From NCBI GenBank assembly GCA_016800925.1, contig JABCPU010000078.1:151897-215896 (forward strand): 64,000 nt of DNA, given 5' to 3'. The notes beneath the pieces are model-generated. The model was not told where the DNA came from, did not search any database, and saw only the letters and a list, made by a program, of their open reading frames with translations. The DNA is from Suillus spraguei. Lineage: Eukaryota; Basidiomycota; Agaricomycetes; Boletales; Suillaceae. This document shows, piece by piece, positions 57,278 to 64,000 of the stretch (positions are counted from its first letter, which is position 1; each line of letters opens with the position of its first letter). The position numbers and the translations under genes are program-made.

Positions 57278-57637
57278 ATGCCATTGCGCCACACGGCAGT
57301 GGCACCATACTTTGACAGTAACCCCAGAGAATTGCTAATGTTCCTTGCTACCATAGATGAGCTAGCAGACTTACCCAGCATCGCTGATAAAGCACACATC
57401 AAGGTGGCTATACACTATGCAGATCCTGACGAAGCAGAAGTATGGGAATGTCTTGACAAATACAATGGTAACAGCTTTGTAGACTTCGCTAACACTATTT
57501 TGCACTTGTACCCAGAATGTGGTCCTATTACGTTCAATCGCACAGTTACCGCTGAAGCAGTCGCTCCACTGGCAGACCCCTATCAGGGAGACGCTATTGA
57601 GCACTCTGATGCTGACATTGTCTTCTTAGATAGATGA
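57278..57637 (+). pseudogene. Retrotransposon gag-like fragment
   Basis: An open frame of 119 codons reads APYFDSNPRELLMFLATIDE, then AIHYADPDEAEVWECLDKYNG and a segment ending ANTILHLYPECGP. The order of a PYF-type start, a helical segment, an acid-rich YADxxEAExW and a terminal LYP resembles the capsid-like N-terminal gag region of fungal Ty3/gypsy elements. There is no zinc knuckle or downstream protease in frame. It is probably a relic. Confidence 0.45.
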
Positions 57638-59667
57638 TCTATAAATAAAGACCTATAAAACCAAATATCTCCACGGTCAGTGATTCAGACAAATACCAAT
57701 GACTGATAACATGGTTGTATGTGGGTGGCTGTGTATGTTCCCCAGGCTACGGTCAGCAAATGAGTCACTTCTGTGAGATCAGCAAACTCTTGGACAATGA
57801 CAAAGATTCTTGAAACAACTAAACTTCAAAGAAAAACACAAAAGTCGAACAAACTTAGAAACAGAAGTAACTGGCCAAATTACTCCCTCCAACGGAATGC
57901 AGGTGTTTTGCAACAATTGTGCTACTGCAATTTGTGGGAAGTTACAACAATCACCTTCTCAGACAAGCAGGTAGAATCCCCGGTCAAGACTAGTCACTAC
58001 TTCAGAGATCTTCTAGCTTACTATTGAACCTGCTGCCAAGGAACTCACTATGAGTATTAAGCAGATAACAGGAATGGACGTCCTTGGATTTCAATACCAG
58101 GTCCCTTTCAATAACTAGAGTCTATCAGTCAGTGAAGACCTTAACTCAGTATCGCTACTCAGATGTGCGTGTTACGACTGGGGTGGCGTCACCAGTGACA
58201 GTGCAAAGACACAGTCGGTCTGCTGGGAAGTTCTACAATGTCCAGAAATGGACAAGGTGAAAGTACAAGGAACGCATTCCGAGTACGATCAAGGGTTCGG
58301 CCTCAAAGACAAGTCTAAGAGGTTCTACGAGAATAGAGACTAAGGCTAAGGAGTGCTTAGACTTAGAGACGATTCAAGGACGACTTAGGTTGGAGACCTA
58401 AGCGAAGGAAGTTCCAGGTAAAACCCAGTAAGATTAAAGTAAGGAATCTACTACAAGTACAACGTGCTTAAATAGACCAATATGTGCGCACGGACCAAGA
58501 AAGACGTGAGAATATAAGTGCATATCCAAATAAGGAAGGCAGCTATAGTACAGATGCGTTGAGCATATGAGTCGGAGTCATGTGACATGATATACAAGTA
58601 AGAAGATAAAAGGAGAATGAATAGGGGCACGTACAACTGTAACAGTGCGAGATAGAGTGTTGCTCTCAACCTCTAAAGTCTCTCCCACTAAGCTACTCTG
58701 GCCTTAGATGGACTAAAGAGACAACACAAATATTAGAAACACAAGGACACTTAACACCAATAAACTTTGAAAGAGAGAGAAAGACCAGTAATCAAAGAAA
58801 AAGAAGAAAAGAGAAAGATTCAAAAGAAACAGAAGCAAGGAAACAGACAACAGAGAAAGAAAAACAGAGAGAAAGATGATGAAAGAAACTAGAATGAATT
58901 TGTCAAAGAAAAAAAATTTGTTGTCTTGCTGGTTGTCAGACACAGTGAGCTCAAGGTCTTGCTAGTTGTTGAGCACAGTGAGCTCAAGGTAGTGCTGTCT
59001 CACAGTGTAGACTTCCAATCTTACTGTTGTTGACAATGTTCTTGACAGTGTACTGATAGAGCTGGTCACACTTCACTCTCAGTTATATTTCTGAGGGGGA
59101 GAAAATCTCATTCTTATTGACAAAAAGGTGAATATTATATAGACAAAATGAATGGCTATGCTACTGTTTTCCCACATTTTGTAGGGGTGCTGACCTACCC
59201 TATTTATTGAGTATTGTCATAGTTGATTTGTAATATGCTCAAGGGTGTGAGAAAAAGTCATGTGGGACATCAATGGCTATGCATAAATTTGAGATCAGTG
59301 ACTATTAGTGGCTATCCTAGGAGGAATATCAATTATGTAATATCTGAAGCATAAATTTGCACTTTTTGTAGATGCATAGAGGTGATGCAAGTGAATCATA
59401 ATGTGTTTCATGAGTTTTTCTGCAGGGTAACTCTATGTAATTATTTTGCTGGGGTCACCTGACATCTGTGGGAATCTTATGAAGTAGTTTCTGTAGCCAA
59501 ACATACATAAACACTCCCATGAAAAATGAATTAGAAATAATAAGCAAACTTTTACAAGCAACAAGAAACTTTTGATTCTGCATCATGGATTGATTTCTGA
59601 ATAGAGGAACACTAAGCTATTATAGTCCTGGTACTATTTGTCAGCTGCAGTAGTGTTTAGTCAGCCA
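57638..59667. other. Decayed repeat sequence, no gene recognised
   Basis: A purine-rich stretch at 58,780-58,920 and a short tandem duplication at about 58,935-58,990 (CACAGTGAGCTCAAGGT twice) are present. The rest shows no gene-like frame. Context suggests retroelement debris. Confidence 0.35.
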
Positions 59668-60488
59668 TGCACCAGACCAGTTTGGTGCATGTCAACGTAC
59701 CACAACAAGTTACAGCATTGGAAATCACTACCCCTCAACAAGTATTGCTACTGCTTGAAGATACTGCACCACTGGCAGTTTAGCAATCATTAATGGCACC
59801 AAGTACAGACAGCACTATGCTACCTATGGCACTACCACGCGAAGATATGGCATCTCTGCCAGTCCAAGCGCTTGACAAAAGTTTGTCCCTGAATGAACCA
59901 TGCTATACTGATGACACTGTGTTTTGCACCGTTTATACAGACAGTGACGCATACTGCTCACTAGAAGAAACAGATGAAATGGCAATTGACTTAGTTAGCA
60001 CTGACATTTCACCGACAGAACTTTTGATGGTCATGGAGCCTGAACGTTCTCAAGATGAAGTACCACAGACCACTAGCGCTGATAGCGAAGAAGTTATGGA
60101 AGTATCACTGGAAAGGTATAGTATAGTAGAAGCACTGATGCATACCGCAGAAGCAATGTTTACAGCTCAGACTGTTACCACACATTTACCGCTGACCCCT
60201 AAGGAAATGTTCACCACAGGAGCTATTCAGCTGAACTTGCAGACCGCATGTGCCTACCACCATGTGTCAACCACTGCATTAGTATGCAAAGACGATGGTC
60301 TTACCAGGCCATACTGTGTTCCTAGCCTTACCACAGCTAGAAGGTTTATTATTGGCTACTGGCATACACTCTTGCAGCAGATGACAAAGTGTGGCCTACC
60401 ACCCGCTAGTTGTCTGCCAACTATTGTCCCACAGTACCGCAGGCCATTGCATGCTTGCATAGCGCTATGGCAGTATGAATGCAGATAA
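59668..60488 (+). pseudogene. Unknown transposon-like open frame with one upstream stop
   Basis: The main frame (59,793-60,488, 231 codons) is Thr/Ser/Glu-rich in its first half and has an Ala/Cys/Tyr-rich second half (YHHVSTTALVCKDD, YWHTLLQQMTKCGL). The same frame is open upstream to about 59,668 (MHQTSLVHVNVPQQVTALE) except for a TAG at about 59,780, which is one C-to-T change from CAG. I do not recognise the family. The position between a gag-like fragment and repeat copies suggests a retroelement origin. Confidence 0.35.
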
Positions 60489-61245
60489 CGTGGTTTCCAT
60501 TGCAGAAGAAGAAACTAACCCCAGAAGTCAAGCGTCAAAGACCCAAGCATGTATACCTGCCAGTGGCAAACCCAATGGCATCATTCATTACCCTACTGCC
60601 ACTGACATTCGCTAAATACCACCCTTGTTACTTGATCATAAAAACAAAGAAAAGAATACTGACATACAATAGTCTCTGTTTTACCCTGGGTTTTGTCCGG
60701 CGATCAGTTTCACACTTTCAAATGCACGCCCACACAGCATCACTTACATACGTTTAGCGCTAACAAGCGCACAGACTTTTATTACAGTACAAAGGACTAA
60801 ATCAATTGGACAAAGAATACCATGCACTGCTAAAGTACTATACACCTTTTTCTTCAAATGTGTAGGCAGCACACTGCGCCCATTGATTGACTAGACAGGG
60901 AATATCATGCTGAAGCTTACCGGCAGCACTACCACAGGCATAGACAAAGATAGCGCAATGAAGAAGACAAGACAAGTGGAACCTCGCACAGACTTGCAGT
61001 ATCAGTTCAATTTGTGTTTACTGCGAGCGAGCGCTTACTATATGTTACCATGTATCTTAGGCATCAAATGGACTATGACTGGCGCTAGGACTTGGACATG
61101 GAGGCATTTGGACTTGTTGGACCTCCCAAGGACTTAGGCATTCACACTGTTATTGGAGCTGCCAGGACCCCTATCATTGCAGCAACTGTTCTATGGTACA
61201 GAGAGTAAAGTACAAGTACAGAAGAAGAAAGAAAGACTAAGTATT

Positions 61246-62502
61246 TTACAAGCAGCGCCTCTTTTGCCGGCGGTTCATGCAACCGTGGAGAAAGTTCATC
61301 TTCCCCGCCAACTCCTTCATCATCCCTTCCATCTGCATAAACTGCGCTTGGGCATCCTCAAGATGAGCTGCCATCAAGAAGTCCAGATTTTCTTCACCCT
61401 GCAGGTCTTGCAGGCACCACGCGACATCCATGGTTTCTTCCTCAGACTCTTCCTCCACCGCTGCAACAGACTGCACCTTCGCAGCAATTTTTGCTGGGTG
61501 GGGGAGACACGATCACCGCTGGCTCACCATCAGTCACCTCAATGACTTCATCCGGTTTTTTTGATTTTGCCATGGCAGCACTCTTGGAGCTGCCGGTGGC
61601 AGCGACCACAGGTGGTGTCTTTGTCACAGGACACATTCTTTTGTGACAAACTAAAGTCAAAACGAGTTAGCAAAGATAAGTCAGAAAGAAAGAAGAAGAA
61701 GACTCACTGGTGTTATGCACACCTATGCTTGTACTTGCGACAGTGGTTGCAGACCTTGCCCACCTCACTGGTGCAGATATGGTCCCCCTTGGTGTAGTTC
61801 TCGCACTTGGTTTTGTGGCGAGGACTGCCAACTGACATGCACCTAACCTTTGGCTAAATGAGATCAGTAAAGCTAAGTCAAAAAGAGAAAGAAAGATTCA
61901 CTGGCGGCTGCGCTATCACAGCCTCTAAAAACTTTTTGGAGGAAGGCCACGCTACCCTCTTGGGCGCTGGAGCCTCTTCCTCCTCCTCCTCCTCCTCCTC
62001 ACTGTCACCGCCAGCAACATCCTCCTCAGGGTCCTCCTCCAGGGACCGCTTCTTCCCTTTCCCCTTGTCAACTACCACAGGCTCAGACCGAGCCGCGGCG
62101 GCCTTCTTCTTCTCCTCAGCTGCCTTTGCAGCTGCAGTGATCTCCATACGGTAGGCTTTACCGTGGGCATCACGGTGTTTGCCTCTAGTACCTCCTCAGG
62201 CATCAACCCCAAGTCAAGGCTGCATTGCCGCACCTTCAGTATGGCACTCTTCTACGTCGCGCTATAGAAAACGAAGTCAAGTTAGTACCGCTACCATGAA
62301 GAAAAGAAAGAAGATGCACAAAGAACTTCTCCCAAGCTTTCACCCACATCACCTTCTCCTCCAGGAGCTCCTCCTTGTTGTCGGGAGTGGAGAGAATCAG
62401 GCCATCCAGTTGTTCTTGGAGGGCAGCGAGTTTCTTTTGTGCCTCAGATGGCGTGGCAGCAGCAAGAGCAGAGATGTTAAAAGTAGTAGACGAAGACGAC
62501 AT
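61246..62502 (-). CDS. Multi-exon gene of unknown function, probably transposon-linked
   Basis: Four frame blocks on the minus strand are separated by short intron-like gaps. Block 1 begins MSSSSTTFNISALAAATPSE at 62,502. Block 2 (about 61,890-62,180) has GKAYRMEITAAAK, a Lys-rich and then acidic stretch (DSEEEEEEEEEAPAPKR) and WPSSKKFLEA. Block 3 (about 61,710-61,858) is Cys-rich: RCMS, KCEN, HICTSEVGKVCNHCRKYKHRC. Block 4 (about 61,246-61,640) has EEESEEETMDVAWCLQDLQG and a helical end RRQKRRCL. Such acidic proteins with a C-x2-C cluster occur as multicopy genes near transposons in agaricomycetes. Exact exon borders and intactness are not established. Confidence 0.45.
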
Positions 62503-62754
62503 GGTAGTAAGAAGTAAAGATGGGGAAAGGTGACGAAGCCCAACGATGGCCCTTTTGTAGGGAATGGTAATTCGTGACCACACCGTGTCACACTCGCTGC
62601 ATTGTCCACAGTCACAGCATGGTGCGTCCACAGTTCCACTTCTGCATGGCAAATTCCGCTTATGCGTCGAACCATGTGACCTTGATATTGCTCGAATTTC
62701 TGCTAAGTCCCTTACCAGTGGTATAGTTGACCGGGATGGTCAGTTTTTAAAGTT

Positions 62755-63520
62755 GCCAGGGGATGTAACAAACATATTGGCGCTGGCCTTAAAAACCCTA
62801 TCTTTTGGTGCATGTCTCACATTTATAGGAATCTCCACCAGTCCAAAGGCTGTCTTACCCCTTTAGCATCGTTGGCGGCATCTCACGCTTACTGCACACC
62901 ATACCGACTGCTGCACCACGTTCCACATACCAATGTCCTTCCATGTCCTTGCTTGTCTGCATAGCTCCATTTGGTGCATAGTTTGTTTTATGTTTGTTAT
63001 CACTGATTCCATGGCAAGCCTTATTACATGTTGCCTCGGGCCACAGCCGCCTCGCGCTACATTTACATATGGTGGTTACTGTACTTGAGCGCTACTGATC
63101 TCACCTAGAGCATTCCGAGTACATACAATTTAGGATATAAGCACTGCGTACCCCACATGAGACATTACCTGATTTGTACCCATTGCACATACTATAGGTC
63201 AGGATTAGTGTCTAGCTCTGGGATCTACCCAGTAGTAGACTTAGTCTTTAAAGTTCTTTACCGCTCGTTAATCAATTTCACTCTTCCTGTTACCTGGCAT
63301 ACCGCTAGATCTTGGTCCCTATTTTGACTGAACTCTTGCACACCTACTACTTTACCGCTGAAAGTACTGTGGACCTCTTTACTGTTTCTTGCACCACTCG
63401 CACCTTACCGCTACTGCTGACTTTACTTGCTCGTTATCGCTCACTCGACACTATTCAGGCATTATCTCAACCATGGTAGCACCACTATATATGACGCTAG
63501 TTCCAGCGCATCATGTCATA
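62755..63520. repeat. Repeat copy matching 29,740-32,170 in reverse
   Basis: The segment 62,755-63,280 is the reverse complement of about 31,640-32,170 (for example GGATGTAACAAACATATTGG and GACTAAGTCTACTACTGGG-type segments). The segment 63,250-63,500 matches about 29,740-29,981 in reverse (TCTCAACCATGGTAGCACCACTA). The two halves are contiguous here but separated by an inverted LTR in the other copy. No gene was seen. Confidence 0.65.
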
Positions 63521-63521
63521 T

Positions 63522-64000
63522 TGTTAAGACTGTACTCAAGGGTAGAGAGATCCGAAGGGCTTTGGCCTCAGTTCGTACACTGTGCCCCTTTCTCGAGTAA
63601 TGTCCCTTATTTCAGGGAGGAGTTATTCATCCGAAGACCCGGAAGGAGTTGTGTGACGGATCCGGGTGTCTGAAGGTGTCGGGTATGATACGTCCGAAGG
63701 TTATTCGGAACGTAAGGAGAGGACAGAGATTAAGGCTAGTTTCGGAACGAGTTCCTAACTAGAAAACTAACGGAGATGGACTATCCGAAGATAGAGTCGG
63801 AGGTATAGACTATAGGAATCAATCCTAAGTCTCGGAAGGTGACTTAAAGCGGAGAGTGGCTTAAGTTCGGAGGAGGCAGAATGAGTAGAATCTAAGATGA
63901 TATTCGAACTAAGGTTCTACGGAGATCTACAAGTGGTTTATATACTGTAAGTATCTAAGACGGATAATCAGCAAGTCCGGGACCGAGGGCTATGTACGAA
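63522..64000 (+). mobile_element. LTR-like unit, truncated by the window end
   Basis: It begins TGTTAAGACTGTACTCAAG and follows the same order of motifs as the unit at 28,662-29,389 (CTTTGGCCTCAG, CTGTGCCCCTTT, CTAACTAGAA, GAATCAATCCTAAGTCTCGG, AGAATCTAAGATGATATT). It is cut at position 64,000. Confidence 0.7.

Overview
The window looks like a chromosomal segment of an agaricomycete (mushroom-forming basidiomycete). The evidence is gene structure and content: short GT-AG introns of about 45-65 bp, many exons per gene, FunK1-type fungal kinases, an M36 fungalysin, a TVP38 membrane protein, an Sfp1-type zinc-finger regulator, a small secreted cysteine-rich protein and an A-T-TE NRPS-like enzyme of the atromentin/quinone synthetase type. 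That enzyme class is well known from Boletales (for example Tapinella, Serpula, Suillus, Paxillus); placing the window in Boletales is inference only.

Layout. 0-15 kb is the gene-bearing part: an alpha/beta-hydrolase (minus), an Sfp1-like regulator (plus), an F-box protein (minus), a secreted fungalysin (minus) and a secreted 8-cysteine protein (minus). 17-23.8 kb is a FunK1 kinase cluster: two broken copies, one of them carrying two nested DNA transposons, then a copy with a complete reading frame. 24.7-35 kb is a transposon graveyard: a second copy of the secreted protein gene split by a 417-bp MITE, a PIF/Harbinger-type transposase split by a solo LTR and by a nested retroelement complex, an 8-bp satellite and a foldback element. 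35.8-49.4 kb is a second gene island: a phytanoyl-CoA dioxygenase-like enzyme (minus), the NRPS-like enzyme (plus) and TVP38 (plus), with decayed fragments of the dioxygenase on both sides of the NRPS-like gene. 51.2-55.4 kb repeats the FunK1 locus in inverted orientation, but this copy is broken. From 55.4 kb to the end is retroelement-derived sequence with a second MITE, a gag-like fragment, a probable transposon-linked multi-exon gene and a terminal LTR.

How it fits together. The NRPS-like enzyme and the 2-oxoglutarate dioxygenase could form a small secondary-metabolite locus; this is inferred from proximity only. The two FunK1 arms are about 4.2-4.5 kb inverted repeats bracketing about 27 kb, an arrangement that could allow inversion. 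The fungalysin and the secreted 8-Cys protein are extracellular proteins of adjacent genes with separate promoters.

Quality note. Three otherwise well-preserved genes (hydrolase, fungalysin, NRPS-like) are each out of frame by single missing bases at short homopolymers. Restoring the inferred bases makes each total length an exact multiple of three. Sequencing or assembly undercalls explain this better than pseudogene decay. Exon coordinates below were read by eye from splice signals and reading frame; no alignment tool was used.
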